From Erpobdella octoculata (taxonomy: Eukaryota > Annelida > Clitellata > Hirudinida > Erpobdellidae): a stretch of 64,000 nt of DNA. The position numbers were made by a program, and so were the translations under genes. The stretch spans positions 20,106,202 through 20,170,201 of the forward strand of contig OZ022245.1 in the NCBI GenBank assembly GCA_963978895.1, read 5' to 3'. The notes under the pieces were generated by a model that worked only from the letters and a program-made list of their open reading frames with translations, was not told the DNA's origin and made no database searches. Below are positions 23,081 to 34,327 of this stretch, in pieces. How positions within the stretch are numbered: the stretch's first letter is position 1; the number at the start of each line of letters is the position of its first letter.

Positions 23081-23314
23081 TAAAATAAAATTTTATTCAC
23101 AAATTGATATACGAAGTAGCGCCCTAATGTTATACATTTACATTTTATAAATATTACCTCCACCTCTTTGTCATCAGCAATTTTGTGAGAAAAAAGTTTA
23201 TAAAATTTTGGTTTTTCTTTTTTTAGAGTAGCCATCAAAGCTGGACACATGGTTTTGGGAACCGGGGGAAAACCATGCGTTAGCAAATACGTAGTACCCA
23301 TCTATCTATATATA

Positions 23315-23927
23315 TACGACTCTACTAGGAATCGAACCCACGTGTCTACGGCAACACCGCCTCGCCTAAATGCAAGCGCTCTTACCAACTGAGCCACCGA
23401 CCATCAACAAAAAATGATGGCTAGAAGTTTCAGTCTTTCGGAGCTACTTAACATTAGACTACGACTATGATAGGCTCAGAACTCCTTACTTCGGCTCGAC
23501 AGCTAGTCTGCTGCCAGATAGATAATTTTTTATGAAGGGAAACATTGCGTTGAAATGTTTCGAGAGCCTACAAAATAGGATGACTAACTGTCACCACAAA
23601 TAACGCAAATATTTATACGACTCTACTAGGAATCGAACCCACGTGTCTACGGCAACACCGCCTCGCCTAAATGCAAGCGCTCTTACCAACTGAGCCACCG
23701 ACCATCACCAAAAAATGATGGCTAGAAGTCTCAGTCTTTCGGAGCTACTTAACATTAGACTACGACTATGATAGGCTCAGAACTCCTTACTTCGGCTCGA
23801 CAGCTAGTCTGCTGCCAGATAGATAATTTTTTATGAAGGGAAACATTGCGTTGAAATGTTTCGAGAGCCTACAAAATAGGATGACTAACTGTCACCACAA
23901 ATAACGCAAATATTTATACGACTCCAC

Positions 23928-23938
<11 letters not shown>
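23315..23938 (-). repeat. 301-bp tandem repeat, two copies plus partial, each with a tRNA-like head
   Basis: Units start at 23315, 23616 and 23917 (partial). On the minus strand each full unit has GGTCGGTGGCTCAGTTGG (A-box) and GGGTTCGATTCCTAG (B-box), so a pol III tRNA-like module of about 85 bases. The spacing between the boxes is longer than in most tRNAs and no clean acceptor stem is seen, so a SINE head is more likely than a working tRNA gene. Confidence 0.8.

Positions 23939-23986
<48 letters not shown>
23936..23986. repeat. (TA)n microsatellite
   Basis: About 25 TA units directly after the partial third copy of the 301-bp repeat. Confidence 0.95.
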
Positions 23987-23988
<2 letters not shown>

Positions 23989-24389
23989 GTAAGATGGCAT
24001 AATAGTAGCAGTAATAATAATAATAAAAGCAAGTATTATGATAATAAATGATTAAATTAAGTCGAAATTACATAAGATATTTAAATAAATAAAATGAAGA
24101 ATATCTCCGCTTTCGTCGAACAGTGATGTTCTCGTTTGAAAGTAAATGGAGGAAGGAACTGGATGAGTACGAACAATTGTCACCAATCGGACATTCTTCT
24201 TCGACACAGGTGCGCGCGGTATCATCAGGTTGATCCAAGTCATCAACACCGGTCGTGTAAGAACAAGGACTTTCTGTGAGGATATTTTCTAAAGTTATCT
24301 TTATATGACGGATCTTGCGTGGTATCGAAATATTGCGAAAAAGAGCATGCGTCCAAAACGTCAGGACTGTTTGTTTTATACATATCACA

Positions 24390-25328
24390 CTAATGATTAG
24401 GCTGAAACTCATCAGGTGAATCAGTCTCAAGAAAATTATCAAGTGATTGAACGAGATCAACAGGGCAGCAGTTACCGTGGAATTCATTAACAATGGAAAC
24501 ATCAAGAGTCGCGTTAGAAAAGGTATCGAGAAGATGACCATTTGAAGGATCAATAAGACCCATGCTATTTCCGTTAATCGAAGTGTCAACATTGTCAGAG
24601 GCAGTCAAAACATTGTTACTCTTTTCAAAATTCGGTCGTGAAGCAATGTCCTCAGTGAATCCAAATAATCTAAGAGTTGTAGAAAACTTTTCAAATTGTT
24701 TATTAATTGAAGGGCAGAGTTTCTGAATATAAAGAGCTTCTTTTATTTTAAGTCGAAGAGGATCGTATTCTTTAACAACAATATTCGAATTAGCAACAAG
24801 AACTTCACGTGTGAGTTTTCGATGATGTATTGTTTCAAAATGCTGTCGAATACTGCCGGATTGCAGATGCATTGTTAACCTACGAGACAATTTAGTTCTG
24901 GTATGACCAATATATTGTTCCACCTTACTGTGTGGCAACGGACATTTAAATTGGTATACCAAGTTGGTTTGCTGTAGGATATCATCTTTTTTCCGGGTTC
25001 TATTATTGGCTAAATAAAGGTTAAAAAGTTTGAGGTTTTTATAGTAAATATATAACTTCAACACGTTATTATTAGGATGTATAACTGAAACTTCTTTACT
25101 GATAATTCTACGTAAAACAGATTCGTCCAATTTATAATCGGAATGCATCTGATTTCTATAGAACAAGGTTATTAGTTTGATGTTGTCCTCTTTCACCTTC
25201 TGTGTAGAGGATTCTTTGGTAACCATCTTGGTAACAAAACTATTGATGGCGTTGTCGACAACGGTATTAGAGAAGTTATTGTTGATAAGAACTTTTTTAA
25301 TCCTTTCGACTTCGATGTTGAACTCCAT
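24390..25328 (-). CDS. Penelope-like element, C-terminal linker and GIY-YIG endonuclease
   Basis: 312 residues. The first part, with repeated hydrophobic/Asn text such as [15 protein letters not shown], matches the linker that follows the RT in Penelope-like elements. From about residue 120 comes a GIY-YIG nuclease: [36 protein letters not shown] and a KIKEALYIQ segment with the catalytic Glu, ending PSINKQF. The RT itself is missing: the element is cut at the TA array starting at 25345. An acidic C-terminal tail follows the nuclease. Penelope elements insert by target-primed reverse transcription. Confidence 0.85.
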   Translation of the reverse strand: MEFNIEVERIKKVLINNNFSNTVVDNAINSFVTKMVTKESSTQKVKEDNIKLITLFYRNQMHSDYKLDESVLRRIISKEVSVIHPNNNVLKLYIYYKNLKLFNLYLANNRTRKKDDILQQTNLVYQFKCPLPHSKVEQYIGHTRTKLSRRLTMHLQSGSIRQHFETIHHRKLTREVLVANSNIVVKEYDPLRLKIKEALYIQKLCPSINKQFEKFSTTLRLFGFTEDIASRPNFEKSNNVLTASDNVDTSINGNSMGLIDPSNGHLLDTFSNATLDVSIVNEFHGNCCPVDLVQSLDNFLETDSPDEFQPNH

Positions 25329-25343
25329 CCAATTCTCAGAAAA

Positions 25344-25514
<171 letters not shown>

Positions 25515-26344
25515 CTATATATATATATATATATAAATAAGATTATGTAAGTATGTAAGTAAGTTCTTTAAGCATTGCTACACCATTCATCCGATCGTAA
25601 TGCAATTTTCACACAAACTTGAGAGGCAAAGGGAGAAGGTTTTTGTAATAAAAAAAATAAATAAAATCGGACACAAAATGAGCGGAGGGGGGCCAAAAAA
25701 CCTTTCCATGCCAAAAGTGCAGTGATGGGCAACAAACTACTTTCAAGTAGTTAAACTTTTCTGTAGTTACATTTACTTTTTAGTAGTTAAACTATGTAGT
25801 TAACTACTCTTTGTCAGAGGTAGTTTAACTAAAGTAGTTAAATACTGTAAAGTAGTTAACTACTTTTAATTACTTTTTTCTATAAACTTGTACACTAATA
25901 CAATGCATTGCTGTATTAGGCCTCACATGATCACCTATAATTATGTTCACCATCTAATTTATTAAATAAAGCCATGACAAATTTTTTTAAATTTATTAAT
26001 GAAAAGACACATTTCATAAGGTAATTATCCAGTCCATCAATCTACTTTAGACGGTGTCAAACATCGTTTTATTACCTGTAGATGATTATCGTTTGAGTAC
26101 ATGACGCAGGAAAACAAGCTTTTCAAACAATCTGTCAGACACTTTGCACCGTCTTGGCACTGATATTTGACCCGCACAACTGAACAGTCTCTCAACAACA
26201 GCACTGCTTGGTAGACTTGTATTAAACTTAAGAAAAACTCTTGTTATATTAGCATACATGAGCAGTGAGTTTGTTGTTGAGTCATTTTAAGCCAGATCTT
26301 TGCGTAAAATATTATACAGGCTGGTTTAATTTTTTTTAGACTTT

Positions 26345-26510
26345 AACTACTTTTAGGTAGTTAAACTAATTGTAGTTAACTACTCTAAAAAGTAGTTAAA
26401 CTAATTGTAGTTAACTACTCTAAAAAGTAGTTAAACTAATTGTAGTTAACTACTCTAAAAAGTAGTTAAACTAATTGTAGTTAACTACTCTAAAAAGTAG
26501 TTAAACTATT
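26345..26510. repeat. 35-bp tandem repeat in hAT
   Basis: About four to five units containing AGTAGTTAAACTAATTG and GTAGTTAACTACTCT. Confidence 0.93.
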
Positions 26511-26569
26511 CTTTAACTACCGGTTACTTTCGGGTAGTCAAACTTTTTGCCTTAACTACTCCCATGTAG

Positions 26570-27162
26570 TTAAACTAGTAGTTAACTACTGAAGTAGTTA
26601 AAAGTAGTTAACTACTAAAGTAGTTAAAAGTAGTTAACTACTAAAGTAGTTAAAAGTAGTTAACTACTAAAGTAGTTAAAAGTAGTTAACTACTAAAGTA
26701 GTTAAAAGTAGTTAACTACTAAAGTAGTTAAAAGTAGTTAACTACTAAAGTAGTTAAAAGTAGTTAACTACTAAAGTAGTTAAAAGTAGTTAACTACTAA
26801 AGTAGTTAAAAGTAGTTAACTACTAAAGTAGTTAAAAGTAGTTAACTACTAAAGTAGTTAAAAGTAGTTAACTACTAAAGTAGTTAAAAGTAGTTAACTA
26901 CTAAAGTAGTTAAAAGTAGTTAACTACTAAAGTAGTTAAAAGTAGTTAACTACTAAAGTAGTTAAAAGTAGTTAACTACTAAAGTAGTTAAAAGTAGTTA
27001 ACTACTAAAGTAGTTAAAAGTAGTTAACTACTAAAGTAGTTAAAAGTAGTTAACTACTAAAGTAGTTAAAAGTAGTTAACTACTAAAGTAGTTAAAAGTA
27101 GTTAACTACTAAAGTAGTTAAAAGTAGTTAACTACTAAAGTAGTTAAAAGTAGTTAACTACT
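26570..27162. repeat. 26-bp palindromic tandem repeat, about 22 units
   Basis: Unit AGTAGTTAACTACT plus AAAGTAGTTAAA, nearly perfect over almost 600 bases. Each unit contains the self-complementary 14-mer AGTAGTTAACTACT. Confidence 0.95.
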
Positions 27163-27631
27163 GCCCATCACTGCAAAAGTGCCTATTTACGACCATCAAA
27201 GGTAATTGCGTAATAAAATTTAAATTTAGTTTACGTAACAACGTTTGAAGGCTTTAAGCAACTTTAAACCAGTTTTAGCAAATCTATTTTCCGTTTTGAA
27301 AGGCTAAAAGAAATTAGGAAAAAATGTAAAGAGAAAATGAGCGGGAACGGGAGAGCAAGCGTGAGCGGGAACAAGAGAGCAAGCGTGAGCGGCAACAAGA
27401 GACCAAGCGTGAGCGGGATCGGAGAACAAGCGTGAGCGCGAATGGGAAAGCGACCGGGAGCGAGAAAAACAATATTAGAAATACCTCTAAAAACCCCGGG
27501 CAACGCCGGGTACCCCGCTAGTTAATCGGTAACATTATGTTAACCGATTCCGACTTTGTCATGTTTTTATTATACTGTCTTTCATGTTTTACCTTGTGCT
27601 TTCTAAATTTAAATCTTTTATTGGTGACAAT

Positions 27632-28955
27632 TAGGGATGTCACGGGTACCCGAACCCGAACCCTAGTTCGGTACTACCCGGTCTTTTTCTGATACCCGAA
27701 CTCGAACCCGAAAGTGTGAAAATGTGATACCCGAACCCGAAAATGTGAAAACTTGATACCCGAACCCGAACCCAAACCCGAAAATGAGAAAACTTGATAC
27801 CCGAACCCGAACTCGAACCCGAAAATGTGAAAACTTGATACCCGAACCCAAACCCGAAAATTTATAAGCCTAATACCCGAACTCGGAGTTGTGAACCAAT
27901 AAATCTTTATAAAAGCTGTGTCTTGGAGATTAATAAATTACAAGTTTTGTTGACGTAACATATTATACTAATCGCGAGCGTAGAAGTTTTGTATTATCAC
28001 CTTTGCGTAACAAATAACACAAATACGTCATTTTATTAGTGATTGTGTAAACTAGACCACTAATCCGTTTGATTATCAGGCCGGACCAAGCCGCGAACGA
28101 ACTAAAATAATTAAGCCTCCTTTGGTCGAAGAAATCGCGGATAGCCATGACTCTAAACTTTTTACTTCAGTTATATAACCTTATATTTATTCATTGATAT
28201 ACTCAAAGTTTTTCTGATATAACAAAGACTATTTGTTATAAAGATAATCTTGCATAATCCTAAGCTTTAACTGGCAAAGTCTATAAATGATCTATGCGCC
28301 ACAGTCATTTTATTGGCAAATGTGTAAGCTAAGACACTAATCCGCCTGATTACCCGACCGGACCGAGCCGCGAAAAAATAATAATAAATTACAATAATTT
28401 AAGAGGTAACATATATTATACTAATCGCAAGCCATGCAAGTTTTGTATTATCACCTTTGCGTAACAAATAATTTTTTTTTTTTTTTTTTTTATAATAGTT
28501 TATAGTCCTTTACACCAAGTGTTTTAAGACTGAAAAAACGTAACAAATAACACAAATATGTCATTTTATTGGTGAGTGTGTAAGCTAGACCACTAATCCG
28601 CCTGATTATCTGGCCGGACCGATAATTAAGCCTCCTTAGGCCAAAGAAATCACATTATTTGGAAAGCTAAAAAAATAACTTGTTAGAGTTTATTCAATAC
28701 GTGTAATGTCTATTGCATGAATTGATCGCTCTCGTTTGTATATGTATATACACTAGGTAAATTTAAAATCAATCCAGGAATTTGAAATCATAAGCCAGTA
28801 CCTGAACCCGAACCCGAACCCGGTTTTTGGAAAAACTACAAATCCGAACCCGAACCCGAAAACTCGAGTTTTACAAACCCGAACCCGAACCCGAAAACTC
28901 TAGTTTCACAAACCCGAACCGAAAACTCCAAAAAGTACTACCCGTGAGATCCCCA
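27632..28955. mobile_element. hAT-like element with CCCGAA repeats
   Basis: 1324 bases flanked by the 8-base duplication GTGACAAT (27624-27631, 28956-28963). Ends T(A/G)GGGAT(G/C)TCACGGGTA are inverted. Both subterminal zones carry repeated ACCCGAACCCGAA in the same orientation. The core has a direct repeat of about 190 bases (27955-28145 and 28415-28655) with the string ACCTTTGCGTAACAAATAA. No transposase. A SINE fragment is inserted at 28472. Confidence 0.9.
28472..28538 (-). mobile_element. 5'-truncated SINE family 1 (copy c)
   Basis: 67 bases, minus strand: TTAAAACACTTGGTGTAAAGG, an ACTATAAACTATTATA block and a poly-A tail. Flanked by a 12-base duplication CGTAACAAATAA (28460-28471, 28539-28550). 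Shows the family still uses LINE-type insertion when only its last bases are copied. Confidence 0.9.
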
Positions 28956-29399
28956 GTGACAATGAAACGTTGCACAGTCAAACGTCGAGAATACTAGAAC
29001 TACATGCACAGGTGAAGGCACTATGATAAAATTTTGTTTTTTTTTAAGTTTATTTAGTAGTAGGAAGCGTAGGTTATTAAACCAGGAAATTTTTTTTATG
29101 CGTAAAGGCTTAACATCTCGCTAATTAAACGTCGGTTGGTGAATACGGCCCCTGCTGTTGCTTCTATTGCTATAAAATAATCGAAACAAACACTTGTGTA
29201 TCCAATTATGATTATGATTATGAATCTTCAAAAGAACTTCAAGACCACTGTAGACGTAAGGGAAAAGATTTAGTGAACAGAAATGTCCTTAGTGCTGTGT
29301 GAAAACTGGATGAACTGGATGTAAAATTTGTCTACTTGTCTACGTACACTACTATAATTAATTTAAACATTATGATTAAATTAATTCGAAATAGTTAAT

Positions 29400-29818
29400 A
29401 ATGGCGCAAAGAAGCAAAATTTGGGAATCAATGCGATTGAAAAATCGAGGGCCAACTGTTTAGTTGGCAATGAAAAACTAAAACGAGGAAGAAGCGATGC
29501 GCGCACTTTTGGTACGAGCGAATTGATTACACATCTGAGAACAAGACACCCAGACAATTTTTCTAAATATTCTGGAATCTGTGAAAATGACAAGAAACGA
29601 AAAGCAGAAGACGAATTGAAAGCTGCCAAAAAAAAGCGAAAAACGTCCTGGGTACCCAACAAAATAGTTTTCAGAAGAATCGGCAAACATTTTCGTTGAT
29701 GTGAAATTTTTCATATTAGAGATTGCCGATTAATCGGCCGAAACCGGAATCGGCAAATTTTTAAACCAAAAATCGGAAAATCGGAAATCGGCAAAAAAAA
29801 ATTGAAATCGGTCACTCC

Positions 29819-29822
<4 letters not shown>
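29400..29822 (+). pseudogene. hAT fragment: BED zinc finger and right terminus
   Basis: The reading EKLKRGRSDARTFGTSELI followed by THLRTRHPDNF is a BED finger as found at the start of hAT transposases. The first half of the finger is in another frame, and the second Cys reads as Gly (CLVG). After a stop at 29699 come TTAATCGGCCG and AAATCGG motifs and a terminus ATCGGTCACTCCCTA at 29822, related to the family at 20324. 28964-29399 shows nothing else. Confidence 0.7.

Positions 29823-29823
<1 letters not shown>

Positions 29824-29851
<28 letters not shown>
29824..29851. repeat. (TA)n microsatellite
   Basis: Short TA run abutting the 5' LTR at 29853. Confidence 0.9.
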
Positions 29852-29852
<1 letters not shown>

Positions 29853-29856
<4 letters not shown>

Positions 29857-30032
29857 ATATTTCTGGTACTGGTTTCGCTTTTCCCATCTATTGATACACC
29901 GACAAGTATTATTATTAACATTTATTATATTAGAAGGTATAAGTAGCATTAACCAAACTTTATTTATTATCATCCAATAAACTACAAAACCATTCTTCTG
30001 GACCTGTAATACGATTTGACGATATTATAACA
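29853..30032 (+). repeat. LTR, left
   Basis: 180 bases. Differs from 31693-31872 at several sites (e.g. TTTCTGGTACTGG versus CTATGGTACTGC), so it is older than the Gmr1-like element. Confidence 0.9.
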
Positions 30033-30035
30033 GAG

Positions 30036-30278
30036 GTGATCAGAAGTGAGATTACAAGAATGGTTTTGAAAGCTTTGGATGAAGTCTCGATACTCAAGTT
30101 GAGGCGGGAACTTAGAAAACGAGAGCTCAGTGATAAAGGAAGAAAGTCTGAGCTCGTGGACCGCATCCCAGAAGAGTATGAGTTCGAAGCAGAAAATGAA
30201 TTGATGAAGGCTCTGAACAAAATGGCTGAAGAATACAGAGCAGCACAGGAGCAAAACAGAGCAGCACAGCAGAAATGA
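30036..30278 (+). CDS. SAP-like DNA-binding motif protein, N-terminal part
   Basis: 80 residues beginning MIRSEITRMVLKALDEV. Residues about 15-45 fit the SAP helix-extension-helix pattern (SILKLRRELRKRELSDKG then KSELVDRI), known for binding AT-rich or scaffold DNA. A helical, Gln/Glu-rich tail follows (EYRAAQEQNRAAQQK). The frame closes at 30278, but the next reading frame continues directly after, so this is probably the N-terminus of one broken protein. Assignment as a gag-like or accessory protein is inference. Confidence 0.6.
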   Translation: MIRSEITRMVLKALDEVSILKLRRELRKRELSDKGRKSELVDRIPEEYEFEAENELMKALNKMAEEYRAAQEQNRAAQQK

Positions 30279-30315
30279 AGAAATTTCTTGAACTCCTCAA
30301 TGGTGACACAAACAA

Positions 30316-31351
30316 TTGCGGAAACAAGAAACCGGTCGTGATGATGAGCCATGCAAAGTTGTTCAAGATGAACCATGCAAGGATGTTCAAGATGAACCAT
30401 GCAAAGTTGTTCAAGATGAACCATGCAAGGATGTTCAAGATGAACCATGCAAAGATGATCATGATGATGAGCCTGTCAAAGACGGTCGTGATGATGAGCT
30501 TGTCAAAGACGGTCATGATAATGAACCTTGCAAAGATGTTCAAGATGAACCATGCAAAGATGGTGATGACGAGCCTGGCAAAGATGGTGACAATGATACT
30601 GTCGGCTTGGACGTCGACATCAAAACTAAAAAAGATGAAAAGAATGTTGAAAACGAAATGCAAAACGATGAGGATGAAAGTGATGATGATTATAATAATG
30701 ACAATAACAGCGATGGCTTTTACCCATACAGCGACGGTTCTGAAACGGAAGGCTCCATAACAGACGACGGCATCGAATATTCAGTGTCAGATTTTAGTGA
30801 CGAATCTGATTCGGATGAAGCAACCGAGGATTTAAAAACGGACGAAACTCCAATGGAGAAATACGTCGAAGCTAACTTGACAAAAAAACACTTATTTGAG
30901 AGACGATGGCGATGATTTGAAGAAAGATCCGCTGGACGATACGAAAGTTGACACCGATGAAAGAGCCAAGTTGAAATGGAAAACGTTCAATTATAGCTTT
31001 GAAGAAAACAAAGATGACAAAAACAACAATAACAATGCAGCCAGCAAAAACTCTGAAAAAGATGAGCCAAGAACAGAGAACGGTACCGAGGACTCTGAAT
31101 CAGATGAATCCACTGAGGATTCTAAATCAGATAAATCCACAATGGATTCTAAATCAGATGAATCCACAGAGGATTCTAAATCAGATGAATCCACAGAGGA
31201 TTCCAAATCAGATAGACTAAGAGTCATTTTAAAATCAAATAGCAGTTTGATGAAGGGATTTATCGGATTGATGGAACGTGTTTTCGAAAAACCTTTTGAA
31301 GAGTTTCATGAGAGAGATCTTGAGGAGTGGAGGAAAAAAAATCAGCCATAG
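30316..31351 (+). pseudogene. Acidic repeat protein of the LTR element, frameshifted
   Basis: The first frame (30316-30915) has about seven degenerate copies of DEPCKDVQ, then DDDYNNDNNSD-type acidic text. The frame shifts near 30896-30915 into a second reading (to 31351) with five or so copies of SDESTEDSK and a C-terminal helix. The protein is extremely acidic, with regularly spaced Cys in the first repeat block. No known enzyme domain. The DEPCK repeat reappears at 31379-31530, so the three readings were one gene. Confidence 0.55.
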
Positions 31352-31378
31352 AATATTCGATGGAAAGATGGTGCTTAT

Positions 31379-31681
31379 TTGAATCATGATTTCAACAAAG
31401 ATCTAAAAGATGTGAAGGTAGAAGAAAAAGCAGACAGTTCCGATAAACCGTGCAAAAATGTTCGGGACGAGGCATGCAAAAAAGGCTGTGATGAACCGTG
31501 CAGAAATGGCGACGATGAGCCAAAGAAAGACTGGAAGAAACTGCGTCAAACGGTCAAGAGACTTGACTATGTTGTTTGCGAATTGCGGTCAAGGCCACGA
31601 GTGAAGATCAAGGTATTTTGTATTTGTGGCCGAGTCGCATTTCCCAAAAGCGACTATGCTGTTCGAGACGAACAGGATTAA
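31379..31681 (+). CDS. C-terminal reading of the SAP/acidic protein
   Basis: 100 residues. Repeats KPCKNVRDEACKKGCDEPCR, then DWKKLRQTVKRLDYVVCEL and an end ICGRVAFPKSDYAVRDEQD just before the polypurine tract. An inverted copy of the DNA for the last part is at 32497-32552. Function unknown. Confidence 0.5.
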   Translation: MNHDFNKDLKDVKVEEKADSSDKPCKNVRDEACKKGCDEPCRNGDDEPKKDWKKLRQTVKRLDYVVCELRSRPRVKIKVFCICGRVAFPKSDYAVRDEQD

Positions 31682-31692
31682 GAAGAGGGTAG

Positions 31693-32412
<720 letters not shown>

Positions 32413-32496
32413 CTATTTATACCTCCTGATCTATTAATAATGTCTATAATGATTGTTCTAAATCCTTTAACGTTTATCAATGGGAAACTGATCCCC

Positions 32497-32552
32497 TTCT
32501 TAATTCTGTTCGTCCCGAACAGCATAGTCGCTTTGGTGAAATGCGATGTAGA
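32497..32552 (-). repeat. Inverted fragment of the SAP-LTR element end
   Basis: About 55 bases are the reverse complement of 31640-31690 with a few changes (shared GAACAGCATAGTCGCTTT). The fragment replaces the start of the gypsy integrase. Confidence 0.8.
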
Positions 32553-33252
32553 TGCCTATTCGAAATACCCGTGTATACATCCGACAAGTTCCATAACAGC
32601 AAAAACAACAACTCAGTTTTTGGATGAAGATTTCGCACATTTTGGTTTTCCCCACACTTTGGTGACTGATAATGCTCCAACCTTTACTTCCGAAGAATTT
32701 CAGAAGTGGTGCAAAGAAAGAAGCATCATTCATCTTTCTGGAGCTCCTTATCATCCTGCAACCAACGGGGCAGCTGAGCGATTGATACAAACTTTTAAAA
32801 AATCACTCACGAAGTCTGCACATCCTCTCCAAAGAGCTTTGCAAGATTTTCTTTTGCAATATCGGAGAACGCCCTTGGAATCTGGATTTTCCCCAAGTGA
32901 ACTCTTGAATGGACGACAAATCAGAAGCAAATTAGATTATCTTTTGCCATGTCCTCCTTGCCTTGTTCGAGAGATGCAGGATAAACGAAGTCAAAGAACA
33001 AACAAAGAATCTTTCCAAATACAACACAAGTACAAAATTGGAGATTTTTGTTACGCTCTACACTGTGGTCCCAGACAGGGTAAACAACCAAGATGGATTC
33101 CTGCAATCGTCAAGAAAATATTTGGAGCACGAAACATCCAAGTACGATTGTGCTCAAATGGGTCGATTTGGAAACGCCATGTGGAACAACTCCGCCCACG
33201 TTATGTTACACGTTACTCCACATCATCGAGTCTTGGAGACGACGCATTTGAC
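32530..33252 (+). CDS. Gypsy integrase core and C-terminal domain (partial)
   Basis: Reads VDAYSKYPCIHPTSS, LVTDNAPTFTSEEFQKWC (second catalytic Asp) and HLSGAPYHPATNGAAERLIQ with the third catalytic residue (Glu), then YRRTPLESGFSPSELL. A C-terminal beta-domain (YKIGDFCYAL, WIPAIVKKIFGARNIQV, WKRHVEQLRPR) follows. The zinc finger and first catalytic region are lost. The host reading frame is cut by the insertion at 33253. Confidence 0.88.
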
Positions 33253-33629
33253 GAATGTAGGACATTCCCCCCCCCCCCGGACATTTCCCCCCCCCCCGAC
33301 AGACCCTAGGAAATTTCCCCCCCCGGACGTTTCCCCCCCAAGGTAGGACATTTCCCCCCCTGTGGTTATGTAGTAGTTTTTCTAAGAAACACAAACACCT
33401 TTTTAAATTATTAAACATTTATTGGTTATTGGTTTGCCAGAGTTAAATATTGTTAAAACGAATAATGTGTCCTAGACCCTCTAGGACATCTTCCAATGTT
33501 TTTATGTTTTTTCGGCGTGCATCCGTTAGCGAAAAAAGAGCCGATTGAAGCGCCTTCGTCGATCGCTTCACTCTCTTGGCTGGTGGTTCTCCTCCAGCCT
33601 CCCTTAGGATTGAGGTTGACGCCATTGCT

Positions 33630-33795
33630 TCGTCCTAACCCTAACCCTAACCCTACAGAACGGCTGAGGTTGACGCCATTGCTTCGTCCTAACCCTAACC
33701 ATAACCCTAACCCTAACCCTACATTTCTATGCAAAGAACGGCTGAGGTTGACGCCATTGCTTCGTCCTAACCCTAACCCTAACCCTAACCCTACA
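33630..33795. repeat. Telomere-like CCCTAA arrays in a minisatellite
   Basis: Three blocks of three to five CCCTAA units (about 33634-33658, 33689-33722, 33765-33794), each followed by TACATTTCTATG or TACAGAACGG and preceded by CATTGCTTCGTCCTAA. A fourth block is at 34077-34105. Confidence 0.92.
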
Positions 33796-34327
33796 TTTCT
33801 ATGAAAAGAACGGCTGAAAATATCAAATGTCTTTGAAATGTCTTAGAAAGGGGGACTTAATCGAATGATTCGGCTTAATAAAATTGATTACATACAATTA
33901 CTCATATGAAATGTCCTACCCGGGGGGGGAATTGTCCTACCCCGGGGGGGGGGAAACGTCCGGGGGGGGGAATGTCCGGGGGGGAGGGGAATGTCCGGGG
34001 GGGGGAATGTCCGGGGGGGGGGGAAATGTCCGGGGGGGGGGGGGGAAATGTCTGATCCTCTATTTGAATGCTTCGTCCTAACCCTAACCCTAACCCTAAC
34101 CCTACATTTCTATGAAAAGAACGGCTGAAAATATCAAATGTCTTTGAAATGTCTTAGAAAGGGGGACTTAATCGAATGATTCGGCTTAATAAAATTGATT
34201 ACATACAATTACTCATATGAAATGTCCTACCCGGGGGGGGAATTGTCCTACCCCGGGGGGGGGAAACGTCCGGGGGGGGAATGTCCGGGGGGGGAATGTC
34301 CGGGGGGGAGGGAAATGTCCGATCCTC
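33758..34327. repeat. Tandem duplication of the right half of the C/G-tract element
   Basis: 33758-34068 and 34069-34327 are near copies, each running from CTTCGTCCTAACCC through AACGGCTGAAAATATC to the G-tract zone and GATCCTC. The first copy ends GATCCTCTATTTGAA, which includes bases of the target site. Confidence 0.88.

Larger units (their letters stand above)
25720..27173 (-). mobile_element. hAT element with palindromic minisatellite
   Basis: 1454 bases. Ends CAGTGATGGGCA and TGCCCATCACTG, with the 8-base duplication CAAAAGTG at 25712-25719 and 27174-27181. Minus-strand reading at about 26070-26215, SSAVVERLFSCAGQ then SDRLFEKLVFLR, is a hAT dimerisation domain; the rest of the transposase is gone. 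Subterminal AGTAGTTAACTACT palindromes are expanded into long tandem arrays. Confidence 0.93.
33253..34327. mobile_element. DNA transposon with C/G-tract ends and internal telomere-like arrays
   Basis: 1075 bases flanked by the 8-base duplication CATTTGAC (33245-33252, 34328-34335). Ends are inverted: GAATGTAGGACATT on the left, GAGGATCGGACATT read inward from the right. Subterminal zones are tandem GGACATTTCCCCCCC-type units on the left and their complement on the right. The middle carries CCCTAA arrays spaced by GAACGGCTGAGGTTGACGCC. The duplication size suggests hAT; no transposase remains. Confidence 0.85.

Noticed and set aside
23315..23706. Functional tRNA genes on the minus strand
   Set aside because: A and B boxes are present, but the box spacing is long, no convincing acceptor stem was found and the units lie in a tandem repeat.
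27650..28940. Telomere-like origin of the CCCGAA repeats
   Set aside because: Sequence is CCCGAA, not CCCTAA, and the whole block lies inside a bounded transposon.
33634..34105. Chromosome end or fusion point
   Set aside because: The CCCTAA blocks are short, interrupted and inside a transposon with target duplications.
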